In this document: one piece after another, positions 17,196 through 26,878 of the stretch
Position numbering within the stretch: position 1 is the stretch's first letter
Layout: every line of letters begins with the position of its first letter
Virus record (IMG/VR): IMGVR_UViG_3300010389_000004
Coordinates: 30,082-94,081 of that record
Direction: 5' to 3' (one strand)
Length of the DNA: 64,000 bases
DNA from: a virus
Notes under the pieces: generated by a model
Seen by the model: only the letters and a program-made list of their open reading frames with translations
The model's database searches: none
Told to the model about the DNA's origin: nothing
Made by a program: the position numbers and the translations under genes

Positions 17196-18287
17196 TTAGT
17201 CCGTAGCGATTTTCTGAGAGAGCCTACGCACGACGGCATCCTTGGCGTCTTCGAAAGTCTCCGACTGCTTTTCGGGGATTTTCGGAGCTTCACGCGGCAC
17301 ACTGCCTCGTGTTGACCCCGTGTTTGTAGAGGGCGGCGGGACTTGAGAGCGAGCTTGCTCGATCGCCTTCTGGCGCTCTTCTTCCAGCCGCTTGTTGGTG
17401 GTCTCTTTGAACATTGAGGGGATTTTGGCTTTCATCTTTTCCAGCGCGTTCTTGTACGCGAGGCTGGAATTACCCTCGGAGGACACCTCGTTGTTCACCT
17501 GCTGAAAAGCAATCTGAACCATGTCCTCGTGAATGCCCATCTCTTCAGCGATGTTTCGGAAGGTCGCCCAATTCGCGGTGTATTGAGCTTGCTTCTTCTC
17601 TTTGAGGATCTGTTCCTTCTCAGCCTGAAGACGTTTCGCTGACTCCTGCGCCGCTGCCAGCTTCTGCGCGAGAGTGGCTGCCTCTTCCTGAGCTAGCGCA
17701 GTCTTACGGGCGACACGTTCTGCGATCGCAGCGTGCAACCCCGCGGTATCAAAGGAGCCATCCTCCTTCTTGAACTTCTCGAAGAGCTGGTTGAATTCCT
17801 CAGTCGTAAGGTCAGCTTGCGGGGCGTCGGACTGAAGCTGTTTCGCCGGCGGATCCTCTTGCTTCTCCGGTTCGTCCTGTTTCTCCGGCGGGGTGTCTTC
17901 CTGTTTCGGAGTCTCCTGCTCCTCGGGCTCATCCCAAGGGTCTCGGGGTGCATCAGGCGGAAGATCCTCGGTAGTGACCTTGGGTTTTGACGACTCAGTG
18001 CGGGATTTCACCCGCTCCATGATCTGTGCCATGCGTGAGTTATCGTCGTCGGACAGCTTACGCAGGTAAGTATCGCTCTGACGGCTCTTGTCCTGCTCTT
18101 GCTGAAGTTGAGCTTCATACTCAGCGATCGCGCCTTTGAGATCAAAAGAGCGAGCAGCGATCGTGCCCTCAATCTGACCACGCTCTTTCGCTTCTTCGAG
18201 CTTCTGTTCGTGGTCGATCTTGTCATCAGCTCTTTTGCCGGCAGCCTCAACAGCGCCTGCAAATTCCGAGGACCCATTGGTGTTCAT
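17196..18287 (-). CDS. Capsid scaffolding protein
   Basis: 363 aa, extremely rich in Glu, Lys, Gln and Pro with no globular core: a helical N-terminus, a Pro/Glu-rich linker (about 105-155), a long coiled-coil (about 165-250) and a basic C-terminal region with helices, the part that usually binds coat protein. Placed just before the major capsid gene, as scaffolds are. No protease motif is visible, so a separate protease, or none, may act. AGGAG precedes the ATG. Confidence 0.8.
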   Translation of the reverse strand: MNTNGSSEFAGAVEAAGKRADDKIDHEQKLEEAKERGQIEGTIAARSFDLKGAIAEYEAQLQQEQDKSRQSDTYLRKLSDDDNSRMAQIMERVKSRTESSKPKVTTEDLPPDAPRDPWDEPEEQETPKQEDTPPEKQDEPEKQEDPPAKQLQSDAPQADLTTEEFNQLFEKFKKEDGSFDTAGLHAAIAERVARKTALAQEEAATLAQKLAAAQESAKRLQAEKEQILKEKKQAQYTANWATFRNIAEEMGIHEDMVQIAFQQVNNEVSSEGNSSLAYKNALEKMKAKIPSMFKETTNKRLEEERQKAIEQARSQVPPPSTNTGSTRGSVPREAPKIPEKQSETFEDAKDAVVRRLSQKIATD

Positions 18288-18296
18288 CTGCGTCTC

Positions 18297-19175
18297 CTAC
18301 AACGACGTAATGTGAGGGTTTGGGCGTTTTCTCTTCCGAACCCCGTCACGGCCTATGAAACCCTGGACATCTTCCAAGGTGAGAATCTTCCCGAACTTAC
18401 CATCGTAAGTGTCGGTGTTTTGCTGGAAGCTCCTGTCAATCCCGTGCCTACAGTTCGGGTGAAACAGATTTGGACTCAGCCAGCGCTGCGCAAACATGAA
18501 TGCGTCCGGGGTCATTACCCTGCCTTGACACAAGATGCACGTTTGGGCGGACTCCGGTACTGTACCTGGGTTTGTGATTTTGACCAAGCTCTTTGACCGC
18601 GGTACGTTCTTCGCGTATTCGTCAAAGCGCTTCAGCTCGACGTCAGCCTCTCTCACGAAGTTGGCTGGTAGGGTGCGCGAGAGCATCTTCATCGCGGACA
18701 CCAAGCGCAGACGGTAGAGGCGAGAGTAGTCAGACTGCGTGCGCAGGACAGCCGCCAGCATTCCCTCAGAAGGCTTGGGCTTTACCTGCTTGTTCCCCAA
18801 CAACCAATCCCCGATCCTCTGCATGATCGAGCGGCCTTGTCGATTATGGACGGCTTGATCGTCGATCGAGTTGATTGCAGTGCCGAAGTAGCCGCGCAGA
18901 GACTGATCCCATCGGTTCTTGAATCTGACAGCCAAGGCATCCATCAGAATGCCGGCTTGTTCATTACCGGTGCGGTTGGTTTTCTCCAGGTACCACTGCC
19001 CGAGCCTTGTGATTTCCTCATGCCCGAGCTTGGTGAACTTCTCCTGGAAATCCCTGAGCTTCTTGGAGGACAGCTTGCGCACGTCCTTTTCAACCTGCTG
19101 CTGGTACGAACTCAACTCTCGCACCGCTGAGGCGAAGGAAGCGTTAGTGAAGAATTGGTTCGTGGGAGGTTTCAT
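18297..19175 (-). CDS. Minor head protein, Mu gpF/SPP1 gp7-like
   Basis: 292 aa from the ATG at 19175 (a TTG two codons earlier is possible). Long helices up to about 200, then a Cys/His cluster: CILCQGR near 215 and LFHPNCRHGI near 240. The last is the typical ending of minor head proteins of the Mu F family, which bind a metal and sit near the portal. It lies upstream of the scaffold gene, the expected place. Confidence 0.7.
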   Translation of the reverse strand: MKPPTNQFFTNASFASAVRELSSYQQQVEKDVRKLSSKKLRDFQEKFTKLGHEEITRLGQWYLEKTNRTGNEQAGILMDALAVRFKNRWDQSLRGYFGTAINSIDDQAVHNRQGRSIMQRIGDWLLGNKQVKPKPSEGMLAAVLRTQSDYSRLYRLRLVSAMKMLSRTLPANFVREADVELKRFDEYAKNVPRSKSLVKITNPGTVPESAQTCILCQGRVMTPDAFMFAQRWLSPNLFHPNCRHGIDRSFQQNTDTYDGKFGKILTLEDVQGFIGRDGVRKRKRPNPHITSL

Positions 19176-19207
19176 GGACAACCATCCTACTCACGCACAC
19201 GCGCCAT

Positions 19208-19245
19208 AAAAAACGAAATACCCTGCGCAGGAGCAGGGTATTTCG
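19208..19245 (-). terminator. Intrinsic terminator
   Basis: 12-bp perfect arms (CGAAATACCCTG and complement), 8-base loop, followed on the minus strand by six T. Located between the 188-residue acidic protein gene and the minor head protein gene. Confidence 0.88.
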
Positions 19246-19297
19246 CCGTCGTCGTAGGAAAGAGAGTCACCTTCCTCATGCTACATACGGGTGAGAC

Positions 19298-19864
19298 CTA
19301 GACTTCCGTCCCGTCAGCATCGTCGCCCTCGGGGTCGGAGGGATCCTCGTCTTCAGGGTCGCCGTCATCACCGTCATCGTCGTCTTCGGGATCAGCAGCA
19401 GGTTGGGCAGGCGGCGTGTAGGCGATGGTAGCGGCAGGCGCTTCGAGCGCGGGCGCCACCGGCTGTTCTTCTTCCTCGGATTCGACCAGCAGAGGCAACG
19501 CGATCTTGAAGCCCTCCTTGACGGCAAACTCCAGCAGGCGCTCGCCTTGTTGCAGGATCAAATCCCAGGTGTCGATAGCCGTCTTCACACCCTCGTACTT
19601 GATGATGGTTTCGGCAGCACGAGCTTGGGCGACCAGGCGGCCGTGAATACGGCGGGCGCCGTGGACGTTGCCGGTGGAGAGAGCTTTGGCGATGCTCTCG
19701 CCCTGCTCCTTGAACGTCGACACGAACGGAATCTTGATGTCATTCGACATCGCCGATTCAATTTGGTCGAGCACGTCATTGAGGGCGACTTCGGCTTCAG
19801 CGACCACCTTGTCAGCCAGTGCGTTCACCGCCCCACTCAGGCGGTCTTTGGGGTTACTATCCAT
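19298..19864 (-). CDS. Acidic-tailed virion-region protein
   Basis: 188 aa from the ATG at 19864 (AGGAAAGG upstream). Residues 1-135 are helical and amphipathic. The last 50 are Pro/Ala then almost pure Asp/Glu/Gly, a DNA-mimic-like disordered tail. Its gene is a single transcription unit between two intrinsic terminators. Not recognised; could be a head decoration or DNA-handling protein. Confidence 0.75.
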   Translation of the reverse strand: MDSNPKDRLSGAVNALADKVVAEAEVALNDVLDQIESAMSNDIKIPFVSTFKEQGESIAKALSTGNVHGARRIHGRLVAQARAAETIIKYEGVKTAIDTWDLILQQGERLLEFAVKEGFKIALPLLVESEEEEQPVAPALEAPAATIAYTPPAQPAADPEDDDDGDDGDPEDEDPSDPEGDDADGTEV

Positions 19865-19910
19865 TGATCGGACCTTTCCTGTAGTGGGCAAGCCACCACA
19901 AACAAAAGAA

Positions 19911-19940
19911 AACTGGTTGGAGAGTATTCTCCAACCAGTT
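19911..19940 (-). terminator. Intrinsic terminator after the lipoprotein gene
   Basis: Perfect 12-bp arms (AACTGGTTGGAG and complement) with a 6-base loop, followed on the minus strand by TTCTTTTG. Lies 26 bases past the lipoprotein stop. Confidence 0.85.
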
Positions 19941-19965
19941 TACGCGCAACGCAAGGGTTTCAGCC

Positions 19966-20298
19966 CTACTCGGCGTTAGCGGCTTTCGCGCTTTCCTGCA
20001 ATCGCAGGAGCAGTTCGCGGTGAGCGTCGCGTGTGGACTCGATCGACTTGCGCTCAAGATCCCAATCAGTGACCCAAGCGCCCTCTCCCTGAGAGGCTTG
20101 TTCCAGCCAACTGTCCAAGAGCTTCATGTCTTTAGCAACGACGTTATACGAGGCCACAGCCTCATCCGCCAATTCCTGGTCGATCGGAGTGCTCTCCGCA
20201 CACATGCAGCCCGTCATCGACAGTACCGCGATCATCAAGACCGCACAGAGCAGGGTAGCCAGACTGAAGACAGCCTTGCTACGGGTTTGGATTGCCAT
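19966..20298 (-). CDS. Small lipoprotein, possible o-spanin or exclusion protein
   Basis: 110 aa from the ATG at 20298 (AGGAGAG upstream). Basic N-terminus, hydrophobic core (about 10-26) and a lipobox ending TGC with the Cys at 31, so it should be exported and lipid-modified. The remaining 79 residues are helical and charged. It overlaps the holin gene by 20 bases, so a lysis role (outer-membrane spanin) is plausible; superinfection exclusion is the alternative. Confidence 0.7.
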   Translation of the reverse strand: MAIQTRSKAVFSLATLLCAVLMIAVLSMTGCMCAESTPIDQELADEAVASYNVVAKDMKLLDSWLEQASQGEGAWVTDWDLERKSIESTRDAHRELLLRLQESAKAANAE

Positions 20299-21055
20299 CG
20301 TTCTCTCCTTTTGATGCATCATCCGCGAAAATACGCAGAAACCGGGTTCTAGCTGATTCTGGCGTGTCTACCGGAGCCGTCGGCTTCTTACGACGTGCAT
20401 ACTCCGCTTCCAGTTGCGCGATGAACTCTTTGAGTTCTGCCTTTCCGTATCCCTCAAGGTTTTGGGTAAGCATCGGCTTAGCCTTGTCCTTGGAAATCGT
20501 TAGGGTGTTGCCGGAAACGCGTTTGTCTTTGCTCGTGCGCTTCTGGAATTCATCCACCAAGCCTACCATCAGCCGATCAATCTTTGAGGACGCTACCTGA
20601 TCATTCAGCGAACGTCCCGCGAAAACTCGGTAAATCGTAGGGACCAAAGGAAGGCTCACACCCAGCGCGTTCATGTTTTCAATCAAGCGCATGAACTCAG
20701 TGATTGCGACGTAGGCGTAAAACACCTTCGGGAGAACACGCAGTAAATCGGACGCGTAAGTGGCTTGATGCGCCGCAACCAACACCGTGATGTAGGCAAC
20801 CACTCTACCCAGCGCCGCGAACGGAACCCGGCTAGTGAATAGCCCCTCCTTCAGCGAAACCAGGATCTCCACCGCAATGGAAAGCCCCAGCACAATCAAA
20901 AGACTGTACAGGGGCAGAGGGTCGTCCACTACTACCTGGTCGAGCACGACGATGGGGGATACCACCAAGAGCTTTGAAACGACCCCGAGACCCAAAGCCC
21001 CGAACCCGCTCACCGCCCCGCGATATAGCCCTGTGTCATACACACTGCCTAGCAT
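20279..21055 (-). CDS. Holin, phage_holin_4/TcdE-like
   Basis: 258 aa from the ATG at 21055 (AGAGGG upstream; a GTG seven codons earlier has no spacer). Several hydrophobic segments lie within residues about 20-125. The stretch AITEFMRLIENMNALGVSLP matches the conserved end of the holin_4 family, whose proteins form the inner-membrane pore that starts lysis. Unusually, about 115 polar, basic residues follow, longer than normal holins. No endolysin is found in the window. Confidence 0.65.
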   Translation of the reverse strand: MLGSVYDTGLYRGAVSGFGALGLGVVSKLLVVSPIVVLDQVVVDDPLPLYSLLIVLGLSIAVEILVSLKEGLFTSRVPFAALGRVVAYITVLVAAHQATYASDLLRVLPKVFYAYVAITEFMRLIENMNALGVSLPLVPTIYRVFAGRSLNDQVASSKIDRLMVGLVDEFQKRTSKDKRVSGNTLTISKDKAKPMLTQNLEGYGKAELKEFIAQLEAEYARRKKPTAPVDTPESARTRFLRIFADDASKGENDGNPNP

Positions 21056-21111
21056 CCCTACGCACCCTCTTTCCACCTTGGACCAACGCTCGTGTCAGTA
21101 GCTGCTAGCTC

Positions 21112-23430
21112 TTAGTCATAGCTCCAGTTGTCATTCCAGACCATGTTGAACGTAGCACCGATGAGGTTCAACCACGGGCCGTATTCAAAAGCCGCAGCGT
21201 CGTAATCCTCACCACCCAGCGTCGCAGAGGAGATCGCAATCGTGTTACTCGAAACCTCTTCGTAATTCGAAGGGTCGGTAATCGTGATGGTCCCCAACGT
21301 GACATCCGAATTGGGAGTCAACGAGCGCATCGTGCTGTCCTGGATATCCACCGTGATAACGCCAAGTGCGGAAATCGTGACGTCATCGTCAGTGTCACCT
21401 TGCAGCAAGCCGGCGGTGTAGCCGAGGGTCGCATTCGACAACAGACCAAAGCCGGAAATGGTCATGTCGAGGTCGTCAATGTCGGGCGACAGGATTGCCA
21501 CGTCAAACGTAGCGTCACGCAGCGTGAGCGACCCTGAGAAGTCAGTCGGAGTGCCGACGATGTTCTCGCCCTGAATAGTGGCCCCGCTCAATTCCAGGTC
21601 TGCATCATCCACAGCGCCGATGCCGTCTACGGTGTCGATCGTGATGGTGGCGACGGTAGTTGCGACGTTGCCTACGAAAGCTTTGAGCGACGTGTCCTCA
21701 ATGTCGATTTCCAGATCGCCAGAATTCCACGTCAGCGTGCGCGTGGTTTCTCCAGCCATCGTGCCGGCGACAAGGGTCAGGGTCGAGCCTGCTTCCAGAG
21801 CGTCAAGCCCGCCAATCGTGAGGTGGAAATCATCGAGCGTGATTGACGGGTAGTTGTACTCGTAATTCGCGTCAATGAAGTTCGCAGCGACGGCGCCGCT
21901 GGTGTCTTCCAACGTGGTAGCGCTCCACGCAATAGAGCCATCGCCAGAGCCGGCGAAGTCTTCAAGCGTGTCAAGCTCAATCGTGCAGAGCACCGTGGGG
22001 GTATCCGCAGCGATGGTGCGATCGGCGCTGTCTTGGATGGTGACATCCAAATCCAGCGAGTTCCACGCAGCACTCTCTGAGGAGTCACCTTGCAGCAAGC
22101 CAGCCACGAAATCGACCGTCGCGGAGGTTGCCAAGGTACCAAGACCACCCAGAGTGAAATCCAAACGGTCAATATCAGTCGTGCCACCGATGCTATTCGC
22201 AACCACGTCGATGTACTTGCTATCCGAAGAATTCACACGGAGGTAGATATTCAAACCCGACGCCGGCGGAGTGCTGCCGTCAGTGATGTCCGTGAAGATG
22301 ATCGTGCTGTCAGCCAGGTAAGGCTGGCACTTGATTTCCAGGTTGCGGCCGCGGGTTGCGGCAGAGCCGTCAGCGCCCACAGGCTCAACCCAGATATCCA
22401 AAGCCGAGGCCACGCCACCCAAGTTGTCCAACGTCCAATCATGGAAACGAAGGCCCTCAATGAAGTTCGCGTGGATCTCCAAATCCTTGTCGTTTGCAGC
22501 AGGCTCAAGCCACAGGTGGAAGCCTTCACCAGACACTGCTTCAGAGAGCGTCCAGTTTGCGATATCGAGATCAGGCATCCAACCATGCCCCACCAGCCAA
22601 CCGGCAGTGGTGGTCAGCTCGGGGCGAATCTTGTGAGTCACCAACGTCCACACACGGTTGAGCTGATTCCAAGCAAGCTCACCGCCGCCTTCGATCACAC
22701 CGCCATACAGCTTGTTGAGCGTGCCATTGTAGAGAACAGAGAGGCCTTCGCTCTCAGCCAACCATGAGCGCAGCTCAATGTTTTGAAGCCACGTCGAATC
22801 ACCACGGTAAGCCACGAGGTTGGCCGCCGTGATTCGGTGTTCTGAGGCAGAGGGGTCATTGGTGCCACGCCAGTTGGCTGACTGGTACATGCGCACGACA
22901 GCCACAGCCAGACGAGCATCAAACTCGCTGTTGTAGAGCACCGCGTCAATCGTCGACGGCAGGCCCAGGGTCGCCAGGTAGGACTTGATCGTTGAAGCGC
23001 TCTCACCGTATTGCACGATCTGGTTTTGAAGCTCAACCCAGAAGAGCAACGCCCACTTCGCGTTGTCCGTGTAGGCGCCTTCAAGCAATGAGTCAATGTC
23101 GATCGTGGCAGCATCCGCAGCGATGGTCGCGTGCGGGAAGTCCTCGGTGTCGAGATCGCTGATCGCTTTGATCAAGCCGTAGCGACCCAAAATCGGGAAC
23201 AGCTCTTTCTGCCCCGGAGTCAGGGATTGAAACCCTGCGTAGGTCGTAGCGCCTGGACCCAGCTTGGTCTCCATCAGAGTATTGATGGTAGACCGTGCGG
23301 TCGTCGCGTTTGAAGTCAACTCGGCGCCTTGCTGATACACAGCAAGGAACTCCAGGTAGCGACGTTGTTGAGAACCAGCAAGGCCAGTCAACAGTCGCGT
23401 AGAATTGAGGCCAGTGTCAGGCGTAGCCAT
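21112..23430 (-). CDS. 772-residue repeat protein, fiber- or decoration-like
   Basis: No family recognised. Residues 1-260 are mixed helical. About 260-415 are Trp-rich and beta-like. Three imperfect repeats of about 110-115 residues start near 422, 532 and 651, each beginning with a version of (L/I)GGL, then VAGLLQGD, then a VxIxD(S/T) strand and a TITxD strand. Such beta repeats are common in head fibers and receptor-binding proteins. It lies between portal and holin and has no membrane segment. A head fiber is as likely as a tail adhesin. Confidence 0.75.
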   Translation of the reverse strand: MATPDTGLNSTRLLTGLAGSQQRRYLEFLAVYQQGAELTSNATTARSTINTLMETKLGPGATTYAGFQSLTPGQKELFPILGRYGLIKAISDLDTEDFPHATIAADAATIDIDSLLEGAYTDNAKWALLFWVELQNQIVQYGESASTIKSYLATLGLPSTIDAVLYNSEFDARLAVAVVRMYQSANWRGTNDPSASEHRITAANLVAYRGDSTWLQNIELRSWLAESEGLSVLYNGTLNKLYGGVIEGGGELAWNQLNRVWTLVTHKIRPELTTTAGWLVGHGWMPDLDIANWTLSEAVSGEGFHLWLEPAANDKDLEIHANFIEGLRFHDWTLDNLGGVASALDIWVEPVGADGSAATRGRNLEIKCQPYLADSTIIFTDITDGSTPPASGLNIYLRVNSSDSKYIDVVANSIGGTTDIDRLDFTLGGLGTLATSATVDFVAGLLQGDSSESAAWNSLDLDVTIQDSADRTIAADTPTVLCTIELDTLEDFAGSGDGSIAWSATTLEDTSGAVAANFIDANYEYNYPSITLDDFHLTIGGLDALEAGSTLTLVAGTMAGETTRTLTWNSGDLEIDIEDTSLKAFVGNVATTVATITIDTVDGIGAVDDADLELSGATIQGENIVGTPTDFSGSLTLRDATFDVAILSPDIDDLDMTISGFGLLSNATLGYTAGLLQGDTDDDVTISALGVITVDIQDSTMRSLTPNSDVTLGTITITDPSNYEEVSSNTIAISSATLGGEDYDAAAFEYGPWLNLIGATFNMVWNDNWSYD

Positions 23431-23432
23431 GC

Positions 23433-25430
23433 CTATTCTCCTGTAAATTCATTCGGAACCGCGACTTCGGGGTTTCCGTCCGTTGGTTGAATTCCTTGAA
23501 GGCCGTTTCCGTCCAGGTCATTCTGGGGTACGACTTCGGAACTATCTACGTCTGAAAATTCCATCCCAAAGCCCATGCCGCTCTCAGATACCCCGCGAGC
23601 TTCGTCTTGCTCGATTCGGATGATCTCCTGTTCGGCTTCTTTCTCGCTGAGGTTATCGACCTCGGTGAGCACACGGTGGAGGGACATAGACGCTTTGCCG
23701 TTCAAGCGGTCGATAGCCAACTGCGTGTCTTGAGGCAGCGCGGGGCGCATGTCGATCGACACGTCGCCAAGGCTGAATACCTCCTGCGCAAACAGGTCGG
23801 ACTCGCTAATCCGGGCCAGCATTTCAGGTGTGGCAAGCATGTTGTATTTCGACGGATCCATCTGCTGAGAGGGATCGTCGAGGTACACACCTTCGGGCGC
23901 GAGGTTTGCCACCTTGGTGCCTTGGAAGTATTTCGCAAAGGATTCCAAGGAGACACCAAGCCCGCGGCGTTCGTTTTGGCTCTTCAGTGCGGCCAGACGG
24001 CTCTGCACCTCTTCGGGGAGCTGGTCTTCATTCAGCAGATTTTGTAGGCGAGACTGGAATGCCGACAGATACTCATCCCGAACATTGTGCTCGCCGTAAT
24101 AGTCCAAAGCGGAAAGCACGTTGAACACGATCCGCTGCATCGCACGAACCATAATCGGGCGCTTGGCATTCGCTTTGTTGATTGCAGGAGTCATGCGCAT
24201 CTTGTACGCGACGCCGGACTGCACCTGACCTGCCTCTGCTGAATCTAACAGGAAGCTCGGCAAACCTGACAGCACCGAGAAGAGGTTGAGTAGTTGCTTG
24301 AAGTTCTCGCGGCTGCTCTGCGTGTCAGCGCTAGGTTGCAGGTACTCGGGTTTCTCGGTGTCCGTTGGTCTACGGAACCATACACCATCACGAGGGGATT
24401 CAAAAAACGCCCTGCGGTCAACAGGGTCAATCATCGCCATTGAATCCGGCAGAAGGAGATTCGGTCCTGCGTACTTGTTGAGCAACCCGCCCTCGCGTGA
24501 GGCACGGTCATTCACCAGGTAGTTGATATCCAGAATGTCATCCCAGTCTGAGCGGAACCTGTTGATCGTTACGCGATTAGCGATGATGGTAATTGCGAAA
24601 TCAGAAAGCCCCGTCATCACAACGCGCTTGAGTGCAGGATCCCAATATTCCAAAGGGACGTTCCCGACGATCTTGTCGTCATCGCCAACAGCCCACAGGT
24701 AGTTTTCATACCACCCTTCGAAATGGCGCTCCTCAATGACGTAATAGCGAATCTCAGCTCCGCAGTATCCTTCAAGCGTTTCGGTCTCGGGGATTTCCTC
24801 ACGAGCGATCTGCGTCTTTTTGGCAATGCAATACCACTCGTCCGCTGACCCATCCACGAAGTACACAAACAGGTCTTTGGGCAATACCTGCATGAGATCC
24901 AGACGACCGCGTTGAGGGTCGATGCTGACTTGGACACCCAAGTACCCAAAGACCGATGCCATAACCCGCCACTCACGCACGCGAGCGCCAAGCTGCATTC
25001 GATCATTCAGGAGTTTGTCGAGAGGCTCGATACCGGTGTCAACGGTGCAACCTCCGCCCACGATGAGGTCGGCGTTGACCTCACTCACCAGGTGGATGAG
25101 GTTGTAGGCGTGGTAAACCACCTGGTCATCGTACTTCTGAGATTGGTTCTTATACCACTCAGACTGAAAAGCACCGACGCCCTCCAAGAAGATCTTCTCG
25201 TACTTGGCGAGCTTCTGCTGGCGCCGACGGTCTTCTTCGGTGCGCCAGTACTTCGTAACCTTACCGTCAGGGCCACGAACCACCGTCAGCGGGGACTTCC
25301 CCCGACCCGCTGCCGCCTGTTCCTCAGACGACACGAACACGCCTCGATCGTCCAACTGCGAAATCACGTCGTCCGTCAGGTTGGACTTGCTGATCGCAGT
25401 GCGAAGCGTTTGGTAGAGGGAATTGGGCAT
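23433..25430 (-). CDS. Portal protein
   Basis: 665 aa. Long acidic/basic N-terminus, then the portal-type core: YHAYNLIHLVSEVNADLIVGGG near 105-125, a wing region, the stretch LLNLFSVLSGLPSFLLDSAEAGQVQSGVAYKMR around 380-415 that is typical of SPP1-type portals (the segment before the tunnel), and a helical crown. The portal dodecamer is the DNA entry gate where the terminase docks. It follows two tiny genes and precedes the repeat protein. Length is in the upper normal range. Confidence 0.85.
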   Translation of the reverse strand: MPNSLYQTLRTAISKSNLTDDVISQLDDRGVFVSSEEQAAAGRGKSPLTVVRGPDGKVTKYWRTEEDRRRQQKLAKYEKIFLEGVGAFQSEWYKNQSQKYDDQVVYHAYNLIHLVSEVNADLIVGGGCTVDTGIEPLDKLLNDRMQLGARVREWRVMASVFGYLGVQVSIDPQRGRLDLMQVLPKDLFVYFVDGSADEWYCIAKKTQIAREEIPETETLEGYCGAEIRYYVIEERHFEGWYENYLWAVGDDDKIVGNVPLEYWDPALKRVVMTGLSDFAITIIANRVTINRFRSDWDDILDINYLVNDRASREGGLLNKYAGPNLLLPDSMAMIDPVDRRAFFESPRDGVWFRRPTDTEKPEYLQPSADTQSSRENFKQLLNLFSVLSGLPSFLLDSAEAGQVQSGVAYKMRMTPAINKANAKRPIMVRAMQRIVFNVLSALDYYGEHNVRDEYLSAFQSRLQNLLNEDQLPEEVQSRLAALKSQNERRGLGVSLESFAKYFQGTKVANLAPEGVYLDDPSQQMDPSKYNMLATPEMLARISESDLFAQEVFSLGDVSIDMRPALPQDTQLAIDRLNGKASMSLHRVLTEVDNLSEKEAEQEIIRIEQDEARGVSESGMGFGMEFSDVDSSEVVPQNDLDGNGLQGIQPTDGNPEVAVPNEFTGE

Positions 25431-25444
25431 CTTGACTCTCTCCG

Positions 25445-25606
25445 CTATGGGGTCGCAATCACGACATGGTATTGCAACAAGTTGCTCAGGTATACCATAG
25501 CGGCTACATAGCTACCAGCTCCCGCAGCAGTCAAGGCGGTGCCCAACTTCGTCTCAAGCTCGGCGTCAGTCTCACCGATTTCGAGGTTGGTCACGGTGTA
25601 CGTCAT
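25445..25606 (-). CDS. Small virion-region protein, 53 aa
   Basis: ATG at 25606 with GAGGAG nearby; overlaps the upstream gene stop as ATGA. Sequence starts MTYTVTNLEIGETDAELETK and ends in a hydrophobic stretch. Ends 14 bases before the portal ATG. Not recognised; reported on coupling and ribosome site. Confidence 0.6.
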   Translation of the reverse strand: MTYTVTNLEIGETDAELETKLGTALTAAGAGSYVAAMVYLSNLLQYHVVIATP

Positions 25607-25752
25607 ACCCACTCCTCAGAAATGTAGGGCACAGCTTGCGCGTGCCGGAAGTAAAAGCGCTCTGTCAAGCGCGGGTTGCGGACCATCAGGTCGTTCGTCC
25701 AGAGCAGTGTCGTGTAGGCAGTCTTCGAGACCACATCGGTATACGTTGCCAT
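25603..25752 (-). CDS. Small virion-region protein, 49 aa
   Basis: ATG at 25752 with a near-perfect AGGAGGTG site. It has many aromatic and Arg residues (LLWTNDLMVRNPRLTERFYF) and ends in ATGA overlap with the next gene. Not recognised. Confidence 0.65.
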   Translation of the reverse strand: MATYTDVVSKTAYTTLLWTNDLMVRNPRLTERFYFRHAQAVPYISEEWV

Positions 25753-25822
25753 TGGCACCTCCTGGCTAACAACGTACTCGCTTACTCACCTGTGTCACGC
25801 GAAATCTTACTGACACACCTCA

Positions 25823-26869
25823 TTAGGACAGCGTGGCTGCTGCCGCTTGCAGAGCATCAAAGTAGGCTTGGTACTCAGACCTGTCGTAACCGATGTCAAA
25901 CGAGAAGAAGGCACAGGTTCCGCCGTGCCACTCAACCAGTCCAGAAGCGCTAATGTCTCCATAGATCACATAGGTGATGTTGCTGGAGAAAGCGATGTCG
26001 GCAGTCGAACTGCCGCCGATACGCTCAACCTCATTTCGGTAAACGCGAATTGGAGCATTGCGCGGGGTGATGATGCCGTACCACGAGGCGGTCAATCCAA
26101 GAGGCTCATCCCCGAAGTAGGTGATCCCAGACCAACGGTAGTGATCACCTGCTGATCCTCGCCACAGTCGAATGGCTTGTGTGGCATTATGGTACACACT
26201 CACACCGGACACCGCTTGTCCAGGCGACGACATGTAGGCGAGCGTGCTAATATCGTCAACACCTTCAAGCCAGTCATTGATTGCCTCGTTGGACTCACCC
26301 GCGTGACTTCGTAGCTGCCCAACCCCAACCCCAACACCGAATCGGACCTTCTGGGAATCAAGCATGTACTGCGGGAGTGTTCCGTTGGCGAAACCGGCAA
26401 GGTCGAAATTGGAGTCGTTCACCTTGGTGGCGACGGGCCAGCGAACAATATCGACGTCCTCTTCTTCGTCGATAAATTCGTGGGCAAGATCGAAGGGTGT
26501 CCATGCCAAGCAGGTATCCAACACAAGAGGATTTTTACCTGGAATAGCGACAGCTACTGTCAAGCTCTCGCCAACAGTGATATCGCCGCCAGGTTCCTGA
26601 ATACCGCTTCCTTGTGTCGGGGCATACCGAACGTAAACCGTAGCATCAGCAACGTCCTCAAGCTCGTCTACCCACGTCTCCCCATCTAGTGAAATCTGCC
26701 ATTCAGAATTCGGCACAGAGACCGTTCCTGCTTCTCCGGTAATGTCGAATGACTTCACCGCTGATGGGTAACGCACCGTAGCCACGAAATCACCAAGGTC
26801 ATCAGTGGAGACAGAAGGCCCGCCTCCACCAAGCCAGGCGATATTCAACATGCTGTTTCTGTGAGCCAT
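25823..26869 (-). CDS. Laminin-G/concanavalin-like structural protein
   Basis: 348 aa, beta-rich, with Gly/Trp/Ser spacing. Residues 1-100 look like an Ig-like module. About 100-345 resemble a LamG/concanavalin jelly roll, ending in FFSFDIGYDRSEYQAYFDALQ, a common ending in such phage proteins, which often bind glycans. Probably a head fiber or other surface protein. The call is by fold impression only. Confidence 0.6.
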   Translation of the reverse strand: MAHRNSMLNIAWLGGGGPSVSTDDLGDFVATVRYPSAVKSFDITGEAGTVSVPNSEWQISLDGETWVDELEDVADATVYVRYAPTQGSGIQEPGGDITVGESLTVAVAIPGKNPLVLDTCLAWTPFDLAHEFIDEEEDVDIVRWPVATKVNDSNFDLAGFANGTLPQYMLDSQKVRFGVGVGVGQLRSHAGESNEAINDWLEGVDDISTLAYMSSPGQAVSGVSVYHNATQAIRLWRGSAGDHYRWSGITYFGDEPLGLTASWYGIITPRNAPIRVYRNEVERIGGSSTADIAFSSNITYVIYGDISASGLVEWHGGTCAFFSFDIGYDRSEYQAYFDALQAAAATLS

Positions 26870-26878
26870 CAGGTTCCT

